From NCBI RefSeq assembly GCF_000150275.1, contig NW_002060955.1:1557225-1621224 (forward strand): 64,000 nt of DNA. Reading direction: 5' to 3'. This DNA comes from Trichoplax adhaerens (taxonomy: Eukaryota > Placozoa > Uniplacotomia > Trichoplacea > Trichoplacidae). Position 1 is the first letter of the stretch. Every line of letters begins with the position of its first letter. Of the stretch, positions 12,076-25,470 are shown in pieces. The position numbers and the translations under genes are program-made. The notes beneath the pieces are model-generated. The model was not told the origin of the DNA and did not search any database. It saw only the letters and a program-made list of their open reading frames with translations.

Positions 12076-13813
12076 GACACAAAATAGTCAACACCGTATA
12101 ATTGACTTATAACGGTCAAGTTCATTATCGTCCATGTATCCTCCGTCAGAGAAGAATTACAACTTCTTCTCTTCATAATAACAGTCGAAAATGGCTAAGA
12201 CAAACCGGATAATCGACTAAGCCTCCAGAATAACAATTTTATACAACTGAAACAAATTATTATCAATTGGTTCTCTACATAGGAGTCATCAATAACGTTA
12301 GTACATTGCTCATTACATTACTTAATAAGGCTATCAGCCACGGCCTTATACAGCACATACTAAATGTTCGCCGTTTCATCATACTAGCCTTACCAACACT
12401 TACTTTATTAAGACATACACTGTATTGCATACACAAAACTGTTGTAATTAACTGAAATCACTACAGGTAACCATATTTACGAACTGTTAAAAGTATCGGT
12501 ATACTGTATGTGTTTTCTGTGATTTTTCAAGAATTACCGTATCTTTCATTATCGATACCTCATATAAGTCAATTTCGCACTTCAAGACTTAAATCATATA
12601 TTCTAAAAGCAGTATAGTGTTCAATTGTTTAAATGCAACCTTAATTTATGTATAATACGTCAAAATTATTTTTGTTTGTGCTATTGTTTATCATTATAAA
12701 TATTTTCAACAGTAAACAAGTATATCAGGTCCCTTCTGAAACTAATATATTTAATCTATAAGTAGTTACTAATGAAATTAATTCTAATTCTTCAAAATTT
12801 TCAAGTAAAATATTTAATCATAGATTTAATTGTGTACAATACTTTGATTAGGAAATTATTGTATACGTTTCCAGGGTGACTAATTTCAATGTTAAACATA
12901 TGTATCATAGTCTTTCAGTAGGGTACCTTCAATCTTGTTAAAAGCTTAGTATGCGGTTGAAATATCCACCAGAAAGTACTCAAAGTTTACACCTAGATAA
13001 TAATCTGAATTGATGTCGCCAAATTTATTTTTATTTGCAACATAACTAAAGTACAATAACAGTTCTATATAACTATACCTACGAAAGATGCTCATGTATT
13101 TTACTTTAAATCTTTCTAGATAATATTCTAAGTTATCTGCTGATGAAATCATAATGCAACTTGCTAACAATTAGCACATTGTCAAAAAGCAACCGCCCTA
13201 TAATAATAGTAAAGGCATTATTGAAGCCCCAGCACGGTCTTTTGATCAAGTTAAGAAAAAAAGTTAGGAATTGCCTATAAATTAAATATGAGCCACTGAC
13301 GTCATGGATTTATAGAAACAATGCCATACGGGGAAAGCTTTATAATTTGGAAATATTAATTTAATAGACTCTTATACCCTTAATAAGTATTAGGTAACAA
13401 TGTTACCGCAATATTTTTCATCCGTGAATACCATGTTCTACTTTAAAGTAGAAAATGGAAGCTGCATTCTTTCTAATGACCGCTTTTTTTTTTTGTATCT
13501 ATTAGCCAACAATACTCTAGATAAAACGTATTATTTCTAAAACTAATACGTAGCTCTAAAAATTATCATGAACAATATCTACCTATTGAAGGCATAAAGA
13601 ATAGTTCATTGCTGTTCGACATGCTCTTACTGTACAGTATCAGACAAGATTTAATTCTAATTCAGTTTGCGATTTAATAATTTATTTACAATACGATAGA
13701 AAGATACTTTGTAATAATGTTATCGATGACCTCCATAGAAGACGGAGACACATTCAGTTAAAGGAAAATCTTCTGGAGTCTAGTTTCATTTCAATTAATA
13801 GTCTAAGGATATC
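12076..13813. other. Intergenic with possible retrotransposon internal remnant
   Basis: The first 200 bp may be internal retrotransposon sequence following LTR C (the segment 12140-12230 recurs at 9020-9110). The remainder is AT-rich, with only short open frames lacking recognisable motifs. The last 200 bp are the 5' flank of GPCR 2; no core promoter element is obvious. Confidence 0.4.
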
Positions 13814-14842
13814 ATGAATATTTCCCAATACCAACATAATTATACTTCAAGTATATATGCCACCATTTATTCTTCAGCTTCCATCGCAGCTTTAATCTTA
13901 TCGACAGCGGGATTATCAGTCAACATATTTTTACTTTATATTCTTGTAAACGATAGAAACTTTCGTAAAACAACTTATTACTTATTTTTAGTCTCTATCG
14001 TATCTGACACTATTTCTACTATCGCTACGATAGGAGGATATATACAAATTGTTCGGTATGAGTTAGCCTATGAAGGTGGAACATTAATGTGTCGAGCAGT
14101 CATGTTCACTATGTTTTCATCTTATAGTATTTCAATCATGACTTTTTGCTTAATCGGTATAGATCGGTATTTTATCATCGTCAGACCACTCACTACAACT
14201 TATCGCATCTATAAGAATCATATCCTAATAACTAGTGAAATTGCGATTTGGATTTGTTCCTTATCTGTTTCTGCTCCACTACTCAAATTTATGGGAGTTC
14301 ATCGTGTAGACCCATTACTATGTGAATTCACTAAAATAACAACGCCAGTTTCAATCTATATCATAACGTTTGTTACCATCCAATTTATTATTCCGGCGGT
14401 GACTATTGGATTATTCTACTGGAGAATCATTATTCATCAGAAAAATTATATTAAGCCAGGAGAATTAACGCAACAGTCCATTATTGAACAGCAGCTTCGA
14501 AAGCGAAAATTTATTAAAATGTTAATAAGTATATCTCTATCGTATATCTTTGCAACCTGGCCTTTTTTTGCTACAATACTTGGCTTTGCAATCACGCAAA
14601 AATCAGTATTGCAAATTCGGAGTGAAAATATTGTCATATTCTTATTCATATTTTTTTCAATATCAGCAACGACTAGTATTACTATTTTGAATCCATTTCT
14701 GTATCTAAAATTTGATTCCAAGATTCGAAATCAATCAATTCTAGTATTTAAGCGTTTAGGTAGGAAACGCTATCTGCAATCAACATCCACGTCATTAGTT
14801 GTCCTAAATCACGAGGCTCTTACTAGATCGCAGGGTATATAA
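13814..14842 (+). CDS. Rhodopsin-class GPCR 2
   Basis: Single-exon gene for a 342-residue seven-helix receptor at the cell surface; ligand unknown. Two N-terminal glycosylation sites (N-I-S 2-4, N-Y-T 9-11). Landmarks: N37 (1.50), D65 (2.50), C93 (3.25), D117-R118-Y119, W146 (4.50), ECL2 cysteine C160 in H-R-V-D-P-L-L-C, P184 (5.50), Y192 (5.58), then a third loop opening H-Q-K-N-Y-I-K-P-G. TM6 has W239-P240, with no CWxP in the usual register. TM7 ends N283-P284-F-L-Y287. All switch residues except the CWxP register are kept, so a working receptor is likely. The start is the first ATG in frame and gives the same N-terminal length as its siblings. AATAAA follows at 14899-14904, only 57 bp after the stop, suggesting a very short 3' UTR. 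The opsin lysine position is Thr, so it is not a retinal-binding opsin. Confidence 0.96.
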   Translation: MNISQYQHNYTSSIYATIYSSASIAALILSTAGLSVNIFLLYILVNDRNFRKTTYYLFLVSIVSDTISTIATIGGYIQIVRYELAYEGGTLMCRAVMFTMFSSYSISIMTFCLIGIDRYFIIVRPLTTTYRIYKNHILITSEIAIWICSLSVSAPLLKFMGVHRVDPLLCEFTKITTPVSIYIITFVTIQFIIPAVTIGLFYWRIIIHQKNYIKPGELTQQSIIEQQLRKRKFIKMLISISLSYIFATWPFFATILGFAITQKSVLQIRSENIVIFLFIFFSISATTSITILNPFLYLKFDSKIRNQSILVFKRLGRKRYLQSTSTSLVVLNHEALTRSQGI

Positions 14843-17180
14843 GGATTTATTGAAAATTTCTAGCTTGTGACTACGTTTTACGAAATACGGACTCAAGAAA
14901 TAAATACTTGATTATTGATTACTTTTGTTCTTACAACTACAGGCAGACAGACTCAAAAGAAATAATTTTATTACTTTCTAATAGCCATAATTAAATTGAT
15001 ATACAGTATGTGAAAGTAATAAAATTATTGATATTAAAGGCAAGCAACTCCAAGGAACACAAAGGCCACAATCTTATTGATGGAAGGAATCAGTAAATCA
15101 TAAGCTGGAGAAGCTAATAATTCATTCAAAAATAGAATATTTTTCACTCACTTTACTATTATTTGTAAAAATATTAATAATCTAGTACCAACATAAAGGA
15201 TGTTGCTATCATTTTACTTAATAAGCCAAACATTTTTCACACGCTTACTGAATTGATTAACTTAAAGAAGAGAAAAATGTATCATATCTTGCCGGTGATA
15301 ATTTATAACTCAATTTGATTATAAATAATGATGCTAATGCTCCCTTCTTTTGCTAGCAAGTTCATCTGGCTAAAAAGATAGAAACTGCCAAATAATTACG
15401 ATTATAGCTATATTATTTAAGCACGCCCATTTCAAAGTAATGGCAAGGAGTAGCAGTATATGCGTTTGTAAATGATAGATTCCAATTTTAAATCGCCATT
15501 GATTTTATAACCTTTATGAGGGTAACAGCTGCCATGGCTTCTAAAGGCTCCAAGGATATTCGATATTCCGATCACCAATGTAGGGAATACTGCGAAGTAA
15601 AAGTGTGTTTTACTAGTGTTAATATCATTGGCCATTATATATTCGGCAGAGAAGCAAATATTGAAATGGTCTCACATGGTCTATGCGAAGGCAAATCAAA
15701 TAATTATGTCATCGATACGGAGTAACTTTTGCATAGCTGTCGTAACATACTATAGTTTCCATAAGATAACTTACCCAGGAATGTCTTATATTAATTTATA
15801 TATGACACTTTATATATTTCAATAGACAACTACATACTTGTAAAATATTATCAATGTGCTGATAATTAATATTTATAAAAATTTACTATAAATTGATTGA
15901 TATTTTAATAAAGTTTGGATTCAGTTTTATCTAAGAGAGGCTGGTAGTGTTACTGTTCCTTTTGACGATAGCAGATCATCAGAATCTGGGGTGATAATGT
16001 AGCAACATAGATGTAGGTGAAGGAAAACCTTATAGAGGACTTGTAGTTCTAGTTTTTTGTAGAGCTTTATTTATTCCGTCATCATATGTTTCGATTTGGC
16101 ACACTTACTTATTTGCTTCGGAAATACTATGGAAATTGTAATTCTAAGCATTCATCTTTCTTATAATACAGACTATTTAAAAACTATTGTACCATAGAAT
16201 AGCTGCTCTAAGTTATTTTGTAAACTGTAAATGAGTTAGATTTATAGCCATTCTCAAAATATATTAGTCAACTAATTTCATTGATTTTGAGAAAGTCAAT
16301 TCACTTATAGATTATAACTTAAATGATTAGTTGGTCGAAGCTAATTTTAACCTGTCATTTGAACTACTGTATGGAGTAAGTCCAGTCAAAGCCTTTATGT
16401 ACCAATGCACATCGAAATCAAGATTTTTGAAGTGCTAATATACCTAAATTATTGATGAAACAATAAAAATAACAGGGCGTCGTTATAAACTAGTTTCGAA
16501 ATTAGGGGTATGTAAAAACAGATCTCTAAGTTACTGAAGTATGTGCGATCCAACATTCTTGAACTATTTAGCAGGAACTTAGGTGCCTTTATTTTGATTT
16601 TATACTGTGATAAGTGCTACTTTAGTATAACTGATTGCGTTCGAGGTTTTCTATCATTGGAACGATACCAAGATTAACGAGCACGTTCTTCTGTCTGTTT
16701 TTTTGTCCTATACAGATTGCTATTTTTATACGCTACGACGTATATTTTCCTATCTAATGTAACGCAATCTAATACTTAACATATTTTTATAATAATGATG
16801 TATCTTCATAATATTTCTGATTCCTGTCAGACGCCTGATAACTAGTATATTCTGCTTAATGAAATCCTAACACACCTTACGAACGAAATATCAGTATTTA
16901 TTTGTCGCTATCTGATTAGATAAGAAGATTATGTTTATTATGTTTCCATATTTCTCTATATATATGCTTTTAAGTAACCATTGTATGTAGTTGTTATCTT
17001 GAGTATGACGTTTCTAGTATGCGATTCTCGTTTTCGGTCGTTCAATGAATTTTCCTTAATAAAGTACTAGCATTTACAAAGAACTGTTTTATAAATGTTT
17101 TCAGAGTGATTTGTATCGTATTTTATACTGTTATTTTCCTCTGAATGTTACAAATCAAGATTTGCGACAAGCATCTAAAG
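14843..17180. other. Intergenic, AT-rich
   Basis: It contains the presumed poly(A) signal of GPCR 2 (14899-14904). Overlapping short open frames on both strands at 15430-15830 are somewhat GC-richer than the surroundings but match nothing I recognise. No other feature is supported. Confidence 0.4.
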
Positions 17181-17430
17181 TCTTCACTATTTCCTACAAT
17201 CAGCTGGTATAATATAGTCTATGATGGTATATGTCGTATCGAATTCTACAATGCTGTTCTCTGCATGTCTTCAGTCTCAAAGACAATAAGTACCACACTG
17301 TTAATTTTTGTTTCGGATTTGTTAGTCGCATTTGTCCCTACTGAGATCCACGTACGCTATTTCACGGCAGCTCACACACTGATCCATTAATAACTATCGC
17401 ACTGCAGCCGGTTAATATCTGCAACAAAAT
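17181..17430 (+). repeat. Dispersed direct repeat, copy 1
   Basis: Aligns by eye with 25228-25470 in the same orientation. Shared blocks include CTACAATC, a GATGGTATATG/TATGGTATATG stretch, GTTCTCTGCATGT and CACGGCAGCT. Identity is moderate with indels. An 81-codon open frame (17145-17390) crosses it but is not kept in the other copy, so it is probably not a gene. Likely an old transposon fragment. Confidence 0.6.
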
Positions 17431-18700
17431 ATTCATATTTCGAATAAAACATTTCGTTTAATTCTGTAAATGGCTACTTAGTCCGCATCCGCTGGCTCTT
17501 CGTAATCCTTATCACACACAGTTTAATTGATTGTAAAGCATGGTATTTGATTGCTTAAAGTCAAAATATTATTACTTGTATTACATCAAGAATAGGTAGT
17601 TATAAGTTTTAATGACAGAGTGATGGACAGAAGCTGTTTGTAGTTAATTAATGAAAACCAACACCAAAGCCCAGCCAATTACAATAAAATTTAGTATTAC
17701 ATGGATGGTACAGTAAAATTCCATAGATTGTAATAAATGTGTAGAAATATGGTTAGATAGCAAAGTTAATGGTTAATAATATTAGAACAATAATATTTTT
17801 GATAAGTCATGTCCGATTGTGAAGGCTGAATGTCAATTACAGCTTTAAAATTATACCTACTTACCTCAATAATATCGTGAGAATCTAAGTAAATTACTCT
17901 AATTTGATAATTACAGGTAAACATCAAAATATTTTATATGAGTCAATTCCAAAAATTATTAGCCAATCAATTTTAAGCCATTCAATAGGTTTTAAATTGA
18001 TATCTTTAGCCATAAATGTGATTTAAGAAAAAAGAGTCCTATTTTAAAACCATATCTCTAACATTGTATGAATGCCTTCATAACTTACAAACGAGTATTA
18101 TGAGCCCCTAGCAGTTATAGATATAATTTTTCGACACTGTAGGATCGAATTTATTAAGAAATCGATCTGAATCTTATTTAATAAAGCTCGCCTTTAATTA
18201 AATGTTGATTTATTAACAGATCCTGGACCATAGATTCTAATATTTACAGCAAATTGTATTATTCCACACTTTGTTCCACGAATTATATTTAAACAAAAAA
18301 GATCCTTAAAATCAGTATGTCACTCAACGCTAAATTTTTGGCGACAATTACACTCAATAATAGAAATTATATTTGTTTAAACGCTATTAAAGCCTTAAGA
18401 CTGCTTTTTAATCAGCTGCAGCAGATGGATATTTAACACAAGCGTCCATAATTGATTCAATTATATTTCACAATTCGTATGATGTAGTTTAAGTCTCATT
18501 CTTTTTCGGTTAACTAGCTATAATGGACACAATTATTGTTTCAGTAATTACAATGGATAGCATAACTATTTTTATAACATAAAATGTTTTATTTCTCGTT
18601 TATTGCAGATTTATGTCGAAAAGTAATTAAAATTTTAGTATGTATTCTAGTCAAGTACGGTTTTAACAAGAATTATCATCAAATTTAGATGCTTAGTCCT
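17431..18700. other. Intergenic, AT-rich
   Basis: No gene-like frame and no repeat was recognised. The last part may include the upstream half of LTR D, whose left end I could not fix. Confidence 0.4.
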
Positions 18701-18938
18701 TGGCTATCCAATATGAGCTAAATTTCATGAACTGTTAAAAGTCATACATGATAGCTGCTGCCGAAGGGTATTTAAACTCGGCAGATAGTTGAATAAAAGA
18801 AGACTTCTATAGTTGTTTAGTTTAGAAGCAAAGGCATCTAAATTCTTGTGAGGTAGTTAAGGGATACTGAATCCCGGAGACTATAGTAATTTGGAGATTT
18901 GTTTAACGTCATCTTTGTCACGAAGCTGGTTTGTAACA
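18701..18938 (+). repeat. Partial LTR copy D
   Basis: The segment 18765-18938 is clearly homologous to LTR F (28993-29434, opposite strand); an almost unbroken 70-bp block around 18830-18900 is shared. It has a TATA-like GGGTATTTAAAC (about 18769), AATAAA (about 18793) and an end with GTCACGAAGC before GTAACA. GTCCT occurs at 18696-18700 and at 18939-18943, which could be a target-site duplication of a shortened copy. Because the left end lacks the family's usual hairpin, this boundary is tentative. Confidence 0.55.
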
Positions 18939-19269
18939 GTCCTAGTTGCCTTATAGCTAAAAATTTAATTTTTTGGTCAATAATATCTGTATTTAAAAGT
19001 ACTTCTTATGAAATCCGGTTGATAGACTGACTTTCTCAAGAAATAATAATAAATTATACCAATCACACTAATCTTGAACGTAATCACGATCACCAAAAGG
19101 AATTTTATGATAAAGTTTATGCTTTCACTGTGTTGTAATTTGGTATTGTTTAGAGTCTATGTTGTATACTCTTACTTATTACTGTTACTAATACGCATGG
19201 ATATCATCCTGCTGTACAACATAAGATAGACTAACTTTATTGGCACTTGTGTTAATAAGAGAGCTATAT

Positions 19270-19578
19270 CCAGTCAGGTAATCTGACTTATCTGTAACCG
19301 ACCAGAAGCCGAAAGACTACATACTTATAACTATGCACATCGTGCAATCAATAATTCAAGGGTTCTAGTGTCAAGAGATACTCTCTAAATAGCGAAGCTC
19401 TCGAGATATCTTTTGACGAGAACATTAGTGGTAGATAACCTCTTACATTGCTAAGAGTAGTTCTAATTCGATTTGGATAGAAGTTAATAAACGTAAGCTG
19501 TATAGTGTATAGATTACACAAGTATTACTTCATCCCTGAGTCTTTACCGGAGTACCTCGACGCCAAGTCACATTGACA
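19270..19578 (+). repeat. Possible LTR 3' portion
   Basis: It has AATAAA at about 19487, then a U5-like stretch with the hairpin-capable CTTTACCGGAGTACC and an end AAGTCACATTGACA. This resembles the ends of LTRs D and F in layout but only loosely in sequence. No start or target-site duplication was found. Confidence 0.3.
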
Positions 19579-19639
19579 TATATAGACATCAATGGCGACA
19601 ATTACAACATACTGTTCTAACAGAAATTTTCTTCCTAGC

Positions 19640-20530
19640 ACTAAGACTCATTGTTAACTATTTTTACTATTTATTTTTGCTATAAGAAATTATTTTAGAA
19701 AGGTCACCAATTATTTAATAATGATTTCAGTAGCCTCAGATACCATTTATAATCAGCTCTCAATTACTATATTTATTCAGATGGCTGAATATCGATATGA
19801 CTATAATAGTGGAATAATTATATGTCAATTGCTTTAATTTCCATTTTAGCATCTTACTACATTTCTTGTTTGGCATTAGCAATAATTACAATAGATTTTT
19901 ATTTAGTGACAGTTTGTCTTTTATCCTTACTTTATCGACTAAATAGAAAGTAGATCTTCATGCTATCCCAAACTATAGTATTTGTAGCAGCAATATCTAT
20001 ATCTATTCCGTTATTCTTCGAAACATCAGTCTATCATGAAGATGCTTACGTATGCAATATACGAATAATTCTTTAAAGAAGTAGATTTTATTGCATAGTC
20101 GGCATATTGTAACTCATCATACCAATAGAATGAGAATCGTATTTATAGTCTGTGCGAAGGCTATTATGTCACACAGAAACTACTGAAGAAAACAATTGGT
20201 AACAATCAATGTTACGAGCTAGGAATAGCCCTAACTCGCAACAAGAATTGAGAGAGTAATTTCTATCCTATACTACTATTATTTAGAATACCAGTCAATT
20301 AGTATTCGAAGGTAGATAATCGTATTAAATTTACTGTATCAGTATTAAAATAATCACTGCTTAATAATAGTCTAACAGATACATATTAAGCTATCCTACT
20401 AAGACATTTCCTCTAAAACTTAAGTATTGCAGTTTGAACATTAACGACCTTAGAAGTTATAGATACAGTCCAGTTTAACTGATTGCCAATTACTATTTTA
20501 TTCTATCTAATCCTAAATTAAGGATATCAT
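19640..20530 (+). pseudogene. Decayed GPCR of the same family
   Basis: Remnant of a seventh array member with many stops and frame changes. Recognisable pieces in order: N-Y-F-R-K-V-T-N-Y-L-I-M (about 19685-19720, end of ICL1 and start of TM2) followed by S-D; a first extracellular loop and TM3 start with Y-N-S-G-I-I-I-C (about 19805-19830); TM3 end with I-D-F-Y in place of D-R-Y (about 19885); ICL2 with L-Y-R-L-N-R-K (about 19930); TM4; ECL2 with V-Y-H-E-D-A-Y-V-C (about 20030-20058). After 20060 the frame is lost. A loop-like stretch with N-S-Q-Q-E-L-R-E is faintly visible near 20240. The match order and spacing follow the intact siblings, so homology is clear; exact ends are not. It is older than the 36-kb pseudogene. 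Confidence 0.8.
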
Positions 20531-23500
20531 CTGTTAACCGCTAAAGTTACTATTAAGGAGACCGTAAATATTTCTGAGATATAAAAATATATAGAACGAA
20601 ACATAGAAATAAAATATACTTAAGGAAGATTACTTTCGTGACCATGAATTATCATAATAAAAGCCCTTACCTTTGAAGAAAACCAACCATAACTATTGCT
20701 TATATACTTTAAATGCAGTAATGTTAAAAAGGTTGCTCAAAAAATGACTGAGCACCGTATTGTTATTTGTAATTGCTAGAATGCTATAGTTTATCATAGA
20801 ATAATAGAATTTTACAGTATATCTTTTGCCTTTTATATTAATTCTTGCAACAACCTTAAGCATTTAAGTGGGATATTCCTCGTTCGAGCAGTAAAATTTG
20901 TATCTGTAAGGAGCGTGTTACTACTAAATTTTATAAAAGTATAGTCATCAATAATGATAACATATTAAAGTGCAATTTTTGCTGATAAGACTGCGGGATA
21001 GTTCGTAAGTATGGGTTCCTTATGATAATTAGTTAATCAGTATTGAAGAATTTTTAAACTTTTAGATAAGATATGGTCAAAACTTTATTAGTCTGTAAAG
21101 CCAGCCTTCATTACCAGTGACCTTTTTACAGCAGATACATGTGTCTACATTAATTTACAATTAATGTAAAGCGGTTACTATTGCAAATACACTTATGTAT
21201 TTATGTTTATATTAGCTCAGCTACTGTGAAATCATTTCTTGTTTTTAATAGTGTCAACAGGAAATGTATTGAAGTATTGAAAATATCACGAAGGATATTA
21301 TCTTTCCGTCCTAACTTCTTAATGAGTAGATATTCTAGCATATATTAGTATTAATCAATAATGCCCTCATAAAGTAAAGGAAAGCAATAATCTAGTAGTA
21401 GTTTAATAGTATAACCTTGTCTTAAAAATTATTCGTCTTTCTAAAGGTAGATAATGAGTTTACTTTTGTTTCCATTGCAGTAAAATTAAAATTTAAAATA
21501 TAAATCTTGGGTTTCATTGTCCAATCTACATTAAGTACCATGAACATAGTCTATCATGGTTGGATATTTACTGATTTCCTTTGATGAGCATCATTATTAC
21601 TAATTCACAAGAGGGTAATTCATGTTGCTCACCTAAATATTTTTCAATAGTTAACTGCAATAGCATGTAAAACAAATATTGGCAAAGCTCGGAGGAGGGT
21701 CATGAATGTCTCAGTCTGGTGCAGCAACCTTCTTATCCTATGTAACTTTTTCTAAATTACCATTAGCTTATGCTATAGCCAGACTATGAAATATCTAATC
21801 TGCATAATCCTTCCCTGTATTTATTATGTTAAAGTTATTATAATTGTAATTTTGATAATATAATTAATCATCAATTCAATCGTTCCACATTTCATAATTA
21901 TCTTTTCGTTCCTTATTTTACATTACCTCAAATATGAACTCTGATCGTTGTTGTTTGTGTCTTCTAGCTAGCTAGGGTAATAGTCATATACCGGTACTGA
22001 GTTGGATAAGATTCTCATAGTTTTATAGCAATACCCTGTAAATTATGTCGGTCGTAGTATATTAGGAAGATATTGAAGTAAAATTTTGTAGCCTATGTTT
22101 AATTAAGTAAACCAGTCATACGCGAAGATTATTACCGGTACTACCTATTTCCTAAGAAAATATTTTTCGTTTTCGAGTAATGAAGCATTCATTTGAAAAA
22201 AATTGGAACCTTAAGGAAGAAGTAAATGGATTAAGGCCCCTACAAGGGAGATTTTACGGTAAACTAAGCTGAGGAGTCCTACAATGCATAATAGTATGAT
22301 AATATCTTCGTGCATGAAAATGTATAGAAATATCTTCCTAATTGATTTCAAAAGATATGTTATAGTAATCAAACAAGGTCGCAATATTTCCTCATTGATT
22401 TGAAAAGATGTCTAATATAACATATACAAGGATTATCAAGCAATAGCACTATAATTTATCGGAACATTTTTGATAATCAGTCATGAGAATTTGTAGATCC
22501 TTTCATTCACGTCGAGTTTAACCAACATTAAGAGTTGTATTCTAATTTAAAGACTAAAATAAAAAAGCTTACTGTCTACTGTATTGCAGGTATGGAAAAA
22601 TTTAAAGATAATATAGTACGATACTATTGAGCATAGGTTGGTATGATCATGATTTGGATTTATTTGGTACTAATCTTAACTTATAACTAACGTAATAGAT
22701 AATTTCTAAATCCTTAATTGGTAGATTTTAAAAATGTGTTTCTATGAATGGTACTAGCTCGTAAATCTTTCTGATGATTTAGTGTATTACATATAACTAA
22801 CTTCAGATGCCCATTTCGCTATACGGATAGTATCAAAGACTAGAGTTACTTTAACAAGCAGGTCTTAATATTGCAGTTAAAATGAGACCCATCATTAAGT
22901 TACTGTTTCATATCTGAAATTTTATATATCTTATTATTGTATTCATCTATAATTAGGATACAAAGTTAAATTAAATTTTAATACGAACGTAATTAAGCGA
23001 TTTTCCATTCTCGAGCAAATTTATTTTATTCAGCCTTTTCCTTATTACTAGGCTAAATAATGGCAATTCAATTAAATCATTCACATTCACTGATTTGGCT
23101 TTTGCTCAAAATTTGAATCTTAGCTATGGTTATTTTAAAACTATTCCTCCCAATATTTATTATTATCACTTACGGTAAGATTTAGATGCATGAGTATGCG
23201 CATAAATTTCTTATATTGCTCAACAAGATTTAAGGATTAATTCTTACTAAAATTTGTTCTTCTTTCCGCTTAAGAATCGATGTATCTATTAGCACCTTCT
23301 CTTATTTAGTGAAGATAAGATTAACGGCTGTAATTAACCTTCACTTTGGACAAAACTAGAATCGTTTACGATATTGAATGATAGGGGAAATGCTCGCTTG
23401 TTATTCTTTATTAGAGTTCAGTGCAAAAGCAACCGGAAATTAAAATCCTTTAAGAGCCCTTATTAATGCTATAATATTATGCAGAGATATATGGTAAATT

Positions 23501-25227
23501 ACGTTTGTTTAAATTACATTTGTCAGACCAGTAGCTTGTGTTGTAAACTTATATATCTAATAAGTGTGATCACATAGACAGTAACTATATACGAATGCAT
23601 AGTGTATTGGCCATATTTCTTGTTTTGATAAATTGTAATTGGTGACAGTTATGATGAATTATTTTAAATTAATACACTTTGTTTAAATAGATTTAGATCC
23701 GACAGGGAGGCAATATAAAAGCTGAGATTTACATGCTCTATAAAGTGTTATAGCAGGTATTGCACGTTCGAGCACTAGATTAATATGTTCGCTTTACGCG
23801 AACAAACAAATTTATATCATTAGTGAAACTTTTAATAGAGATATTACTTAAGCGTTAAATGATAGCTTACGTTTTTCATTTTAATTGCACTATGGTAAAA
23901 AATATCATATCAAAAACATTTTTGCCAATTCTACTTTCTCCGTAATATCGATTTTATTCACCATTTAGTATTGTTTGCATTTTGCTGGTTATTTCTGCAG
24001 ACCTTCCTGTACAGTTCTCGCTTGAGTATTAGAGCACAGGTAAGTTCTATTTAAGAGATTAGTCTATTATTTTTAGAAATAGTAAATGTTTTGTTACGGA
24101 CAATAACATCGAATTTTAAGCACAATAAAGGATTATAACGACCACTTGCCGCCAAAGTTATTGAGAAAAACATCAATTTAACGAGACGAAATTCTCTGAT
24201 ACGAGGTTCAATAAAGATTTTTATTTTAGAACTTGCTATAATGGTAAGATTAAGGAATGCAAATAAGCATAGAAATTAAACCAATGCCGATCAACATGCT
24301 AAATACTTTATACATATTGATTACTTGTAATCGATGCCGAATTGCTTAATTATATCCCTTTCGAACTTAATTCATTTAGTGAATTATAATGCATATGTAA
24401 CGAAGCCTCTTAACATAAACGTGGTCTAGCAAGATAAAATTTTAATAATAGTCTGACTACTTTATAGTAGAACTGTAACGGTAGGCAATTTACACAGATC
24501 TAGAGGTGCGAAAAATAACTAAGAGAAATGACAATTCTGCTCACATGCTCTGCTTGTTTACATCAAGGAAATTACAAACAAAAACATAAGACAACATTGC
24601 TTATTATCTAACAGGCTTTAAATACACATAATCTCAGTCGCAAATGGCGCTGATTACGGGAATAAGATTCATTTCCGGTTCCTTACCGAATAGGATTACT
24701 AGTACTGAAATAAGTTACTACAGACATAACTTCATGAAATAACCAATCAACAGTCTAGGGACTATCGCCTCTATAAGGATATTAGAATTAGTATATACTT
24801 AATAACCATACACATTTACACAATCCTAAACAAAATCATCAAATAGCCTTTGTTGCATTTCTATTTATGTGACACAATGTGCGTGCGAAAAGCTTTATAA
24901 TTATCCAAATTTAGTGTAAAACTAAAATTAGCATATCTATACTATCGCAAATATCGAATAAGATTCACTTATAAATGCTTACTTAATTATACTATTTTAA
25001 CTTGTATCTAATTTTACTTCTGCATAGATATTGACAATAACAATTAAATTCATGATCTTTACAGATGCTACTACAAAGCTTATATACGTATTGTAGTGTA
25101 TTTAGAATGTACTGGAACTATATTCTAGTCTAAAACATAGACATGTTGTATTGATCTTATATTTAGATATATCTACAGTCTGTTCGCTCTACATTCAAAT
25201 ATGGCTTACTACATTTAGTTATTACAG
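20531..25227. other. Intergenic, AT-rich, possible receptor debris
   Basis: No intact gene. Around 23130-23190 one frame reads F-L-P-I-F-I-I-I-T-Y-G-K-I, like the end of TM5 in the array receptors, but nothing convincing flanks it. Other open frames are short and featureless. Confidence 0.35.
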
Positions 25228-25470
25228 TCCTCGCTATTTTCTACAATCGTCTGCTATTCTATAACCTGTTATGGTATATGTTGTATCTAATCCTACAATT
25301 ATGTTCTCTGCATGTGTTCTAATGCCATAGCTATAAATGCTGCCGTTTTCTACCTTAGATTTGTTAAGTTGCATTATTAGTCGCAGTTAGTATTCACACT
25401 GTACTCACGGCAGCTACCACGCTGACCTACCGTAATTATCACACTGTACCTAACTACTATCTACAATAAA
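25228..25470 (+). repeat. Dispersed direct repeat, copy 2
   Basis: Partner of 17181-17430, same orientation, about 8 kb away. The copies flank the decayed receptor pseudogene and could mark an old segmental duplication or two insertions of one element; the sequence alone does not decide. Confidence 0.6.

Noticed and set aside
15430-15830. Overlapping ORFs on both strands as a gene
   Set aside because: None shows a recognisable motif, splice sites or partner exons; probably chance frames.
23100-23300. Possible TM5-like piece of a decayed GPCR
   Set aside because: Only about 13 residues look right (P-I-F-I-I-I-T-Y-G-K-I) and the flanks do not continue the alignment; chance is likely in AT-rich DNA.
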